Shown: positions 50,195 to 57,797 of the stretch, piece by piece
How positions within the stretch are numbered: the stretch's first letter is position 1
Layout of the letters: each line of letters opens with the position of its first letter
DNA from: Allorhizobium borbori
GTDB taxonomy: Bacteria; Pseudomonadota; Alphaproteobacteria; Rhizobiales; Rhizobiaceae
Direction: 5' to 3'
Assembly: GCF_014196535.1 (NCBI RefSeq)
Contig: NZ_JACIDU010000004.1
Coordinates: 186,001-250,000, forward strand
Length of the DNA stretch: 64,000 nucleotides
Made by a program: the position numbers and the translations under genes
The notes under the pieces: generated by a model
The model's input: the letters and a program-made list of their open reading frames with translations, nothing else
Databases searched by the model: none
What the model was told of the DNA's origin: nothing

Positions 50195-50698
50195 ATGTTC
50201 TTTGTCCGCACAGCTTCCAGAAGTGACTTGGAAAAGGTGCGGGCATTGCTCGCGGCCTCGTTTCACGCCACCTATGACGACCTCTACGGGCCGAAAAAGG
50301 TGCAGGAACTGATCGACGCCTGGCACAGCACCGCCACGCTCGAAAAGCATCTGGAAGCCAAGGGCGCCGAGTTTCTCGTCGCCGACGACGGCAAGCGCAT
50401 TGGCGGCATGGCCTATGCGCGCCGCAAGGACGACCGCCCCGAAACGGTCGTTCTGCACCAGCTCTATGTTCACCCGGATTGCCACCGGCAGGGGATCGGT
50501 CGGGATATCTTCGCCGAACTCGAAACCTGCTTTCCGGGTGTCGATCTGATGGAGCTTGAGGTGGAGCCGCGAAACACACAAGCCGTCGCCTTCTACTCCG
50601 CCCACGGCTTCGTGCCGGTGGAGGAGGTGGAGATCGAAAGCGGCCCTGCCAAGGGGCTGAAGGCGCTCATCATGCACAAGCCGCTCGAAACCTTCTGA
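50195..50698 (+). CDS. GNAT family N-acetyltransferase
   Basis: This 167-residue protein has motif A HQLYVHPDCHRQGIGRDIFAELE and motif B LEVEPRNTQAVAFYSAHGF, typical of small-molecule or protein acetyltransferases. ATG at 50195 follows GAGGGA with six-base spacing; an in-frame ATG at 50171 overlaps gatB. It probably shares the gatB transcript, with the next GNAT gene seven bases downstream. The substrate is unknown. Confidence 0.88.
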   Translation: MFFVRTASRSDLEKVRALLAASFHATYDDLYGPKKVQELIDAWHSTATLEKHLEAKGAEFLVADDGKRIGGMAYARRKDDRPETVVLHQLYVHPDCHRQGIGRDIFAELETCFPGVDLMELEVEPRNTQAVAFYSAHGFVPVEEVEIESGPAKGLKALIMHKPLETF

Positions 50699-50705
50699 GG
50701 CGACG

Positions 50706-51167
50706 ATGACCGACAGGCTGCTGATTCGTATCGCGCAGGAAAAGGATGTTCCCGCGCTGGTCGCTATCTATGCCGCCGATGAATTCGGTCACGGCGACAG
50801 CACCGATCCCGCACTGTTGCCGGTCTATCAGGCGGCCTTCACCGCCATCACGGCATCCACGGCCGAAACGCTTTATGTCGCCGAAATCGGTGACGTCATC
50901 GTTGGCACGTTCCAGACGCTGTCGACCGTGACGCTGACCGGGCAGGGAACGCTGTCGATGATCGTCGAGGCCGTCCAGACCCATCCAGATCATCGTGGCA
51001 AGGGCATCGGCGCGAAGATGATGGCCTTCTGCATCGAGGATGCGCGCAAGCGCGGGGCGAAGATTATTCAACTGACGTCGAATGCCTCACGCACTGATGC
51101 GCATCGCTTCTACGAGCGGCTTGGCTTTGTCAAATCGCACGCCGGCTTCAAGATGAAACTGGCGTGA
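50706..51167 (+). CDS. GNAT family N-acetyltransferase
   Basis: This 153-residue protein shows MIVEAVQTHPDHRGKGIGAKMMAFCIEDA as the acetyl-CoA motif and SNASRTDAHRFYERLGFVKSH as motif B. It resembles the group of single-domain acetyltransferases often annotated only as GNAT. It follows another GNAT gene with almost no spacing but is not obviously its duplicate; the two differ outside the core motifs. Confidence 0.88.
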   Translation: MTDRLLIRIAQEKDVPALVAIYAADEFGHGDSTDPALLPVYQAAFTAITASTAETLYVAEIGDVIVGTFQTLSTVTLTGQGTLSMIVEAVQTHPDHRGKGIGAKMMAFCIEDARKRGAKIIQLTSNASRTDAHRFYERLGFVKSHAGFKMKLA

Positions 51168-51278
51168 ATTGAGGACCGGATTCCGCTTTGGAATCACTGG
51201 ACAACGGGCCTTCGAGGCGGCATAAGCAAAGGGAAACATTCGCGTTGCGCGACTGCGTTGCGCCTTCGAGGACGGGAT

Positions 51279-51677
51279 ATGGCAAAGCTTCTCTTGCAGA
51301 TTTTTACCTGGTGGAATGGCCAGACGATCGGCACGCGCTTCTTCACCTGGCGCAAGGGCACCAAGGTGGGTGAGGACGAGTTCGGCAACGTCTATTACGA
51401 AGGCCCCAAGACCACTTGGGGCGAGCCGCGTCGCTGGGTAATCTATAACGGTTACGCCGAGGCGAGCGCCATTCCGCCCGGCTGGCATGGCTGGATGCAC
51501 TATCGCACCAACACGCCGCCCTCCAAGGAAAACTATGTCGCGCGCGACTGGCAGAAGCCGCATCGCGCCAACCCGACCGGTGGCCCGAATGCCTACCGTC
51601 CGGCGGGTTCGCTTGCCGTTCCGGGCGAGCGTCCGCGCGTGACCGGCGACTATGACGCCTGGACGCCCGGCAACTAA
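51279..51677 (+). CDS. NDUFA12-type accessory subunit of complex I
   Basis: This 132-residue protein is homologous to mitochondrial NDUFA12 (B17.2). It contains GTRFFTWRKGTKVGEDEFGNVYYEG and RRWVIYNGYAEASAIPPGWHGWMHY, the family core. In alphaproteobacterial complex I this supernumerary subunit binds at the junction of the peripheral arm. It is encoded about 39 kb away from the nuo operon in this window, as is common. I use the ATG at 51279. A terminator follows at 51713. Confidence 0.93.
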   Translation: MAKLLLQIFTWWNGQTIGTRFFTWRKGTKVGEDEFGNVYYEGPKTTWGEPRRWVIYNGYAEASAIPPGWHGWMHYRTNTPPSKENYVARDWQKPHRANPTGGPNAYRPAGSLAVPGERPRVTGDYDAWTPGN

Positions 51678-51712
51678 TCCTTGCCATATTTGTCGGATAG
51701 ACAAAAAAGAAT

Positions 51713-51735
51713 GGCCGCCGGTAACGGCGGCCTTT
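51713..51735 (+). terminator. Terminator after the NDUFA12 gene
   Basis: GGCCGCCG (51713-51720) and CGGCGGCC (51725-51732) form a perfect stem with a GTAA loop, preceded by an A tract and followed by TTTG. Confidence 0.8.
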
Positions 51736-51756
51736 GATTATCGAGACGAGGGCAAG

Positions 51757-52191
51757 ATGAGCGCATTTTCCGGACGAACGGTGAAGCACACGGCGGGCGC
51801 GCTTGCACTGTCTCTTCTCTGTGCTCTGACATCGGCTATGCCTGCCAGCGCCGAACGGCTCACCAACCCGGTTGCCGTCTTTGCCGGTATCGACAAGATC
51901 ACCGGTCGCATCACGTCCTTCGACGTCTATATCGATGAGACAGTGCAGTTCGGTGCACTGCAAGTGACGCCGAAGGTCTGCTATTCGCGCGATGACAGCG
52001 AAGCCCAGCGCATCGACGCTTTCGTGGAAGTCGATGAAATCACCCTCGACCGCAAGATCCGCCGCATCTTCACCGGCTGGATGTTTGCCGACAGCCCCGG
52101 CCTCAACGCCGTCGAGCATCCGATCTATGACGTGTGGCTGACCGGCTGCAAGCAGAAATCCGACGTTCCCGCGCCCGCGCCGTCGAACTGA
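51757..52191 (+). CDS. Exported DUF2155 protein
   Basis: This 144-residue protein has a signal peptide (about residues 1-28, ending PASA) and a DUF2155 domain: VAVFAGIDKITGRITSFDVY, VCYSRDD and IFTGWMFADSPGLNAVEHPIYDVWLTGC. Two cysteines (in VCYS and TGCK) may form a disulfide in the periplasm. The family is alphaproteobacterial; the function is unknown to me. ATG at 51757 after GACGAGGG. It converges with aat, 12 bases apart. Confidence 0.88.
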   Translation: MSAFSGRTVKHTAGALALSLLCALTSAMPASAERLTNPVAVFAGIDKITGRITSFDVYIDETVQFGALQVTPKVCYSRDDSEAQRIDAFVEVDEITLDRKIRRIFTGWMFADSPGLNAVEHPIYDVWLTGCKQKSDVPAPAPSN

Positions 52192-52203
52192 TCGCGACAG
52201 TTC

Positions 52204-52821
52204 TCAAAAATCGATATGCGGAGAGGTCATCGCCTGCTCTAGCAGCGCCAGATACTCATTCTTGGGAATATCGACGGCACCGAACGTATTGAGATGTTCG
52301 GTGGTAAACTGGGTGTCCAGCAGCGTGAAACCCCGTTCCCGCAACCGCTCCACCAGCGCCACGAGGCAGACCTTGGAGGCGTTCGTGCGGCGTGAGAACA
52401 TGCTCTCGCCAAAGAAGGCCGAGCCGAGCGAAACGCCATAGAGCCCACCCACCAGTTCATCACCCTCATAGGCTTCGACACTGTGGGCATGCCCATAGCG
52501 ATGGAGCGCGCAATAGAGTTCGTAGATCGTGCTGTTGATCCACGTACTCGGACGCTCCGGCGTCGCTTCGGCACAGGCGCGCATCACGGCCGGGAAGTCA
52601 TGATCGAACCGGATTTCAAAGGGCCGTTTACGGATGAATTTCGCAAGGCTGTGGGAGACGTGAAAACCGTCATCGAGGGGCAAAATGCCCCGAAGCTCAG
52701 GGGAGACCCAGAAGATTTCCGGGTCATCCGCCGATTCCGCCATCGGAAACAGGCCGATGGAGTAGGCGCGCAGCAGGATGTCCGGGGTCAGTTCCTCCCG
52801 CCCGCTGCGCCGCCTTGCCAT
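52204..52821 (-). CDS. aat: Leucyl/phenylalanyl-tRNA-protein transferase
   Basis: This 205-residue enzyme transfers Leu or Phe from tRNA to proteins with N-terminal Lys or Arg and marks them for ClpS-ClpAP. The family sequence [23 protein letters not shown] and the active region [20 protein letters not shown] are present. It starts two bases after the accC stop, so it is probably cotranscribed with accB-accC. Confidence 0.95.
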   Translation of the reverse strand: MARRRSGREELTPDILLRAYSIGLFPMAESADDPEIFWVSPELRGILPLDDGFHVSHSLAKFIRKRPFEIRFDHDFPAVMRACAEATPERPSTWINSTIYELYCALHRYGHAHSVEAYEGDELVGGLYGVSLGSAFFGESMFSRRTNASKVCLVALVERLRERGFTLLDTQFTTEHLNTFGAVDIPKNEYLALLEQAMTSPHIDF

Positions 52822-52823
52822 GG

Positions 52824-54167
52824 TCAGGCGTGATCGCCGGCCAGATAATGCTCCAGCCAGTGAATGTCGTAATTGCCTGTCTGGATATCCGGGTTCTTCA
52901 CGAGGTCCTGGAACAGCGGCAGGGTGGTCTTGATGCCGTCCACGACGAACTCATCGAGAACGCGCGAAAGGCGCCTCAGGCATTCCTCGCGGGTCCGGCC
53001 ATGCACGATCAGCTTGCCGATGAGGCTGTCGTAATAGGGCGGGATGCGATAGCCCTGATAGGCGCCGGAATCGACGCGCACGCCGAGACCGCCCGGCGTA
53101 TGCCAAGTCTGGATCGTGCCCGGCGAGGGGACGAAGGTGCGCGGGTCTTCGGCATTGATGCGGCACTCAATGGCGTGGCCGTTGAAGACCACATCCTTCT
53201 GTTCCACCGAAATACCCTTGCCGGAAGCGACGTTGATCTGTTCATAGACCAGATCGATGCCGGTGATGGCTTCCGTGACCGGATGTTCCACCTGAAGACG
53301 GGTGTTCATTTCAATGAAATAGAACTCGCCGTTTTCGTACAGGAACTCGATGGTGCCAGCGCCGCGATACTTCAGCTTGCGCATGGCAGCGGCACAGACT
53401 TCGCCGATCTTCAGACGCTGTTCCTGCGTCAGGGCTGGGGAATTGGCCTCTTCCCAGACCTTCTGGTGGCGGCGCTGCAGCGAGCAGTCGCGTTCACCGA
53501 GGTGGATCGCGTTGCCTTCACCGTCGCCCAGAACCTGGATTTCGATGTGGCGCGGCTTTTCGAGGTACTTTTCCATGTAGACAGCGTCGTTACCGAAGGC
53601 GGCAGCCGCTTCGGAACGGGCCGTAGACACGGCTTCATCGAGATCGGCCTCGGTGCGGGCCACCTTCATGCCGCGGCCACCGCCGCCAGCGGTCGCCTTG
53701 ATGAGCACCGGGAAACCGATGGACCGGGCGATTTCCATGGCGTTTTCCGGACGGACTTCGCCATCCGAGCCGGGAACGACCGGAATGCCCAGTTCGACGG
53801 CTGTCTGCTTGGCGGTGATCTTGTCACCCATCAGACGGATATGTTCGGCCGTCGGACCGATGAAGGTGATGCCGTGGGCATCGAGAATATCCGCGAACTT
53901 TGCGTTTTCCGAAAGGAAGCCGTAGCCCGGGTGGACCGCATCGGCGCCGGTGATTTCACAGGCGGCGACAATCTGGTGGATGTTGAGATAGCTGTCACGT
54001 GACGGCGGCGGGCCGATGCAGACGCTTTCGTCGGCGAGGCGCACATGCATGGCGTCGGCATCGGCTGTGGAATGGACGGCAACCGTCGCAATGCCCAGTT
54101 CCTTGCAGGCGCGCAGCACACGCAGCGCAATTTCGCCGCGGTTGGCTATGAGGATTTTCGAGACCAT
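52824..54167 (-). CDS. accC: Biotin carboxylase
   Basis: This 447-residue subunit of acetyl-CoA carboxylase carboxylates biotin on AccB using ATP and bicarbonate. ATP-grasp features are visible: [16 protein letters not shown] (about 159-174), [17 protein letters not shown] and the [20 protein letters not shown] catalytic segment. Two ATGs lie close together (54173 and 54167); the second has better ribosome-binding-site spacing to GGCGGA and gives the usual start [14 protein letters not shown]. It follows accB by 12 bases. Confidence 0.97.
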   Translation of the reverse strand: MVSKILIANRGEIALRVLRACKELGIATVAVHSTADADAMHVRLADESVCIGPPPSRDSYLNIHQIVAACEITGADAVHPGYGFLSENAKFADILDAHGITFIGPTAEHIRLMGDKITAKQTAVELGIPVVPGSDGEVRPENAMEIARSIGFPVLIKATAGGGGRGMKVARTEADLDEAVSTARSEAAAAFGNDAVYMEKYLEKPRHIEIQVLGDGEGNAIHLGERDCSLQRRHQKVWEEANSPALTQEQRLKIGEVCAAAMRKLKYRGAGTIEFLYENGEFYFIEMNTRLQVEHPVTEAITGIDLVYEQINVASGKGISVEQKDVVFNGHAIECRINAEDPRTFVPSPGTIQTWHTPGGLGVRVDSGAYQGYRIPPYYDSLIGKLIVHGRTREECLRRLSRVLDEFVVDGIKTTLPLFQDLVKNPDIQTGNYDIHWLEHYLAGDHA

Positions 54168-54179
54168 TGGCATTCCGCC

Positions 54180-54653
54180 TTACTCGATGATGACGAGCGG
54201 TTCGCCGAATTCGACCGGCTGGGCGTTCGCGACGAGGATGGCGGTCACCTTGCCGGCGCGGGGCGCCGGAATCTGGTTCATGGTCTTCATGGCTTCGACG
54301 ATCAGAAGCGTCTGGCCTTCCTTCACCTGCGCGCCGATTTCGACAAAGTCGCGGGCGCCCGGAGCCGGAGCGAGATAGGCGGTGCCAACCATCGGCGAGG
54401 TCACGGCATTCGGATTGTCCTTGGCGGCAACCGGGGCAGGGGCGGCAGCGGGAGCCGCAGCAGCGGCTGCAACCGGTGCTGCCGGGGCCGGTGCATACAC
54501 CGGTGCGGCGGCCTGAACGACGGTGGTGTTGCGGGACACGCGAATGCGCAGTTCGTCCTGTTCCACTTCGATTTCGGAAAGATCGGTATCGCGCAGGATG
54601 TTTGCGAGGTCGCGGATCAGCGACTGGTCGATGCCGGATTTCTTGTCAGCCAT
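54180..54653 (-). CDS. accB: Biotin carboxyl carrier protein
   Basis: This 157-residue carrier has a helical N-terminus, an Ala/Pro-rich linker (about 47-80) and a C-terminal biotinyl domain with the acceptor K123 in EAMKTMNQI. BirA, encoded at 12153, is the expected modifying enzyme. AGGGAGA six bases before the ATG is a strong ribosome binding site. It is transcribed with accC, and probably aat. Confidence 0.97.
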   Translation of the reverse strand: MADKKSGIDQSLIRDLANILRDTDLSEIEVEQDELRIRVSRNTTVVQAAAPVYAPAPAAPVAAAAAAPAAAPAPVAAKDNPNAVTSPMVGTAYLAPAPGARDFVEIGAQVKEGQTLLIVEAMKTMNQIPAPRAGKVTAILVANAQPVEFGEPLVIIE

Positions 54654-54674
54654 GAAATTCTCCCTGTTGTCTTA

Positions 54675-55112
54675 TTATCCCGTAATGGAATGAAGCGCGG
54701 AGAGCGCCAGAGTGTAACTCGCAGGTCCGAAACCGCAGATCATGCCCTTGGCGGCGGGCGCGATCATCGAACGGTGGCGAAATTCCTCGCGAGCGTGAAT
54801 ATTGGAAATGTGAACTTCCACCACCGGCACCGAAATGGCGCGGATGGCGTCGTGAAGCGCAATCGAGGTGTGGGTATAGGCCCCGGCATTGATGGCAACA
54901 CCGACAGCCTTGTCATTGGCTTCGTGCAGCCAGTCGACAAGGACGCCTTCGTGATTGGACTGTCGGAAGTCGATCTGGAATCCGAGTTCGCGACCCGCAG
55001 CGATACAATCCGCCTCGATGTCTTTCAGGGTCTTGCCGCCGTAAATGCCCGGCTCGCGCTTGCCCAACATGTTGAGGTTTGGGCCGTTCAGCACGAAGAC
55101 TGTCTTCATCAT
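54675..55112 (-). CDS. aroQ: Type II 3-dehydroquinate dehydratase
   Basis: This 145-residue enzyme of the shikimate pathway starts MMKTVFVLNGPNLNMLGKRE. Catalytic Tyr24 lies in PGIYGG, and INAGAYTHTSIALHDAI and VEVHISNIHAREEFRH complete the active site. It is 21 bases upstream of accB, and the aroQ-accB-accC order is widely conserved. Confidence 0.97.
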   Translation of the reverse strand: MMKTVFVLNGPNLNMLGKREPGIYGGKTLKDIEADCIAAGRELGFQIDFRQSNHEGVLVDWLHEANDKAVGVAINAGAYTHTSIALHDAIRAISVPVVEVHISNIHAREEFRHRSMIAPAAKGMICGFGPASYTLALSALHSITG

Positions 55113-55231
55113 CTGCTGTTCCGTTTCAATTCAGCGAACACCTATAGACCTCAAGGCCGCCAAGGGGAAGCCCCTAGCGGCCGGGCAAAATCTGTCCACA
55201 GAAGATGTCTTCAATCGATCTAATCCCGCGC

Positions 55232-55993
55232 TCAGCAGGTCGCCTTGCCGCAACTGCGGATATTGGCGATCTTCTGGTCAAACGCCTCGATGCCGTAGGC
55301 GCCCGGCAGCGTTTCGTCGCCGACGATATAGGCCGGCGTGCCGTTGAAACCGAGCTTCAAGGCCAGTTCGTGGGTTTCGGCCTGGGTCTGCGTGTTCGGG
55401 CTGTCCTTCATCGTCTGACGCAGCTTCGCCTCATCCACGCCGAGCGCCACGGCAGCGTCGATGGCCTTGGCCTCGTTGGTGCGGCTGCGAGAACCCATAA
55501 GGGCGAGGAAGAAGGCGCCATACTTGTCCGGCGAAACCTTGCGCACGGCATCGGACACGCGGTGAGCGGCATCGGAATCAGGCCCGAGGATCGGCCATTC
55601 CTTCAGCACGAAGCGGACATTCTTGTCCTTCTCCAGGATCTCGGTCATCGTGCCGAGACCCTGTTTGCAGTAGCCGCAATTGTAGTCATAGAATTCGACG
55701 ATGGTGACATCGCCCTTGGGATTGCCAAGCACCAGATCGTTCGGCGACTGGAAGAGGGCGCTGCGGCTTTCATCCAGCACGGACTTTGCCTGCTGGGCGC
55801 GCATGTCGGCCACCTTTTTCTCAAGTGCATCCTGCACTTCGAGCATGATCTCCGGGTTCTCGATGAGATATTGCTTCACCAGTGCGCCGATTTCCTTCTT
55901 CTCGACATCGGTGAAGGCCTTGGCCGGCAGGGCGGGCAGAAACAGCGCCGTCGCCAGAAGCGGCGCAACAGCGAAGCGGGTGATTTTTCTCAT
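55232..55993 (-). CDS. DsbA-like periplasmic thiol oxidoreductase
   Basis: This 253-residue protein has a signal peptide (about residues 1-26, ending PAKA), a helical dimerisation-like region (30-80, EKKEIGALVKQYLIENPEIM) and a thioredoxin fold with CGYC at 106-109 and the cis-proline in NGTPAYIVGD. The arrangement resembles ScsC/DsbG-like proteins more than classical DsbA. The redox role, oxidation or isomerisation, cannot be decided from sequence. I use the ATG at 55993. Confidence 0.9.
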   Translation of the reverse strand: MRKITRFAVAPLLATALFLPALPAKAFTDVEKKEIGALVKQYLIENPEIMLEVQDALEKKVADMRAQQAKSVLDESRSALFQSPNDLVLGNPKGDVTIVEFYDYNCGYCKQGLGTMTEILEKDKNVRFVLKEWPILGPDSDAAHRVSDAVRKVSPDKYGAFFLALMGSRSRTNEAKAIDAAVALGVDEAKLRQTMKDSPNTQTQAETHELALKLGFNGTPAYIVGDETLPGAYGIEAFDQKIANIRSCGKATC

Positions 55994-56140
55994 GGGTCTT
56001 CCGATCTCTGTCCGAATCCAGTGTGCGGCAAATCTAGTGCAGTTACGAAACCGGCGGAACGGCAAAAAAACACAATTCCCCAGTGTCTCTCCATTGTGAA
56101 GACCGCGATAATGCGGCAATTGTCGGGCGAATTTCGTCCC

Positions 56141-56175
56141 ACGGCGCCTGTCTCCAGCGGCTTGCGCCGTTTTTC
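56141..56175 (+). terminator. Terminator-like hairpin upstream of the aminotransferase (possible attenuator)
   Basis: ACGGCGC (56141-56147) pairs with GCGCCGT (56164-56170), followed by TTTTC. The 16-base loop is large. No gene upstream on this strand needs a terminator. A GATAAT box (56106-56111) could start transcription just before it, so the hairpin may be an attenuator in the leader of the gene at 56196. Confidence 0.55.
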
Positions 56176-56195
56176 AGTCTCGTCAGGAGAATTCC

Positions 56196-57356
56196 GTGAT
56201 CAAGCCTTCCCTCCGTTCCGCCGTCGAGCCGTTTCACGCCATGGATGTGCTGGCTGAAGCCACCAAGGCACGGCAGGCGGGCCGTCCGGTCATATCGCTC
56301 GCCGTGGGTCAACCCTCAGCGCCGGCGCCGCGCGCTGCGCGGGAAGCCGCGCAGGCGGCCCTTGCCGACGGGCGGATCGGTTACACGGATGCGCTCGGCC
56401 TGCCGGAATTGCGCAAGGCGATTGCCGGCCATTATGCCCGCCGTCACGGCGTCGAGATCGATCCCGTCCGCATCGCGATCACGACCGGCTCGTCCGCCGG
56501 GTTCAATCTGGCTTTTCTCGGTCTTTTCGATGCGGGCGATCAGGTGGCGATCGCGCGCCCCGGCTATCCCGCCTACCGGGCCATCCTCGGTGCGCTCGGC
56601 CTGACGGTGATCGAGATCGAGGTCAATGAAGCAACGGGCTTCACCCTGACGCCGGAAAGCCTCGAGGCTGCCGAACGGGAGAGCGGCAAGCCGATCAGAG
56701 GCGTGCTTCTGGCAAGCCCGGCCAACCCGACCGGCACGGTGACGGGCAGGGCGCGCCTCAAGGCGCTGGCCGACTGGTGCCGGGCGCGCAACGCGGCTTT
56801 CATCTCGGACGAGATCTATCATGGATTGACTTTTTCCGGTGACGAGACGAGCGCGCTGGAACTGACCGATGAGGTCATCGTCATCAATTCCTTTTCCAAA
56901 TATTATTGCATGACCGGCTGGCGCGTCGGCTGGATGGTGCTGCCTGAAAATCTCGTGCGCCCGCTCGAATGCCTGGCGCAGAGCCTGTATATTTCAGCAC
57001 CGGAGCTGTCGCAGATTGCCGCGATTGCCGCGCTTGGGGCCGGCGAGGAACTGGACATCTACCGCCAGACCTACGCCGCAAACCGCGAGTTCCTGATCCG
57101 CTGTCTGCCGGAAATCGGCCTGCCATTGCTCTCGCCCATGGATGGCGCCTTCTACGCCTATGCGGATGTGAGCGCCTACACCAACGATTCCATGGCGTTT
57201 GCCAAACGCATGCTGGCCGAGATTTCAGTGGCGGCAACGCCGGGCCTCGACTTTGATCCGCTGGAAGGCAACCGGGCGCTGCGCCTTTCCTATGCCGGTT
57301 CGCAGGCCGAGATTGCCGAGGCCGTCAGCCGCATGGAAGGCTGGCTGAAGCGCTGA
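56196..57356 (+). CDS. PLP-dependent class I/II aminotransferase
   Basis: This 386-residue fold-type I aminotransferase has the PLP lysine at about K235 (NSFSKYYCMTGWRVGW), AxPANPTGTV and DEIYHGL with the cofactor aspartate and tyrosine. The specific amino donor and product cannot be inferred. The start is a GTG at 56196, about seven bases after CAGGAGA; no better ATG precedes it. A terminator-like hairpin lies in its leader. Confidence 0.92.
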   Translation: MIKPSLRSAVEPFHAMDVLAEATKARQAGRPVISLAVGQPSAPAPRAAREAAQAALADGRIGYTDALGLPELRKAIAGHYARRHGVEIDPVRIAITTGSSAGFNLAFLGLFDAGDQVAIARPGYPAYRAILGALGLTVIEIEVNEATGFTLTPESLEAAERESGKPIRGVLLASPANPTGTVTGRARLKALADWCRARNAAFISDEIYHGLTFSGDETSALELTDEVIVINSFSKYYCMTGWRVGWMVLPENLVRPLECLAQSLYISAPELSQIAAIAALGAGEELDIYRQTYAANREFLIRCLPEIGLPLLSPMDGAFYAYADVSAYTNDSMAFAKRMLAEISVAATPGLDFDPLEGNRALRLSYAGSQAEIAEAVSRMEGWLKR

Positions 57357-57438
57357 TAAGACTCTGCATTCAATAGATTGGGCGCTTTTCCGGATTCAGT
57401 CTGGCAGGCTCTTGAATCAGTTTGTGAGGGAGGGGCGA

Positions 57439-57732
57439 ATGTCGCGAAAAGGTCTTCTGGGTCTGTGGGTTGTGTCGGTCGCGGTTACCGTCGGAGCGAT
57501 CCGCTGGAACACGGCGCATTATGCGGCAGATGCGGCTTCACCTTTCCTGACGGCCGTGATGATGGTGGCCCTGCTGGCCTGCCTGTTGCTGACCTTTCTG
57601 GTCATCGTTTGCGGGATGGCGGAGCTCACCGTCCACTTCATCGGCGCAGGCTGGCTTTCGCGCCTGACCGGGACGCCCTTTGCCGTCTTGCTGTGGGACG
57701 AGTTGCGGCCCGACCGCCGGAACCGGCGTTGA
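57439..57732 (+). CDS. Small membrane protein of unknown function
   Basis: This 97-residue product has two to three hydrophobic segments (residues about 6-25 and 39-75) and a basic C-terminus (DELRPDRRNRR). I do not recognise the family. GAGGGAGGGG before the ATG is a very strong ribosome binding site; a TTG at 57412 is an alternative start. It is followed by a bidirectional terminator shared with rne. Confidence 0.65.
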   Translation: MSRKGLLGLWVVSVAVTVGAIRWNTAHYAADAASPFLTAVMMVALLACLLLTFLVIVCGMAELTVHFIGAGWLSRLTGTPFAVLLWDELRPDRRNRR

Positions 57733-57748
57733 TCTTCCCCTGAAACGA

Positions 57749-57776
57749 AAACGGCCGCCTCGAAAGGCGGCCGTTT
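57749..57776. terminator. Bidirectional terminator between the small membrane gene and rne
   Basis: AAACGGCCGCCT (57749-57760) and AGGCGGCCGTTT (57765-57776) form a perfect 12-base stem with a CGAA loop. Confidence 0.85.
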
Positions 57777-57797
57777 CTCCATTTTCTTGCGAAATCC

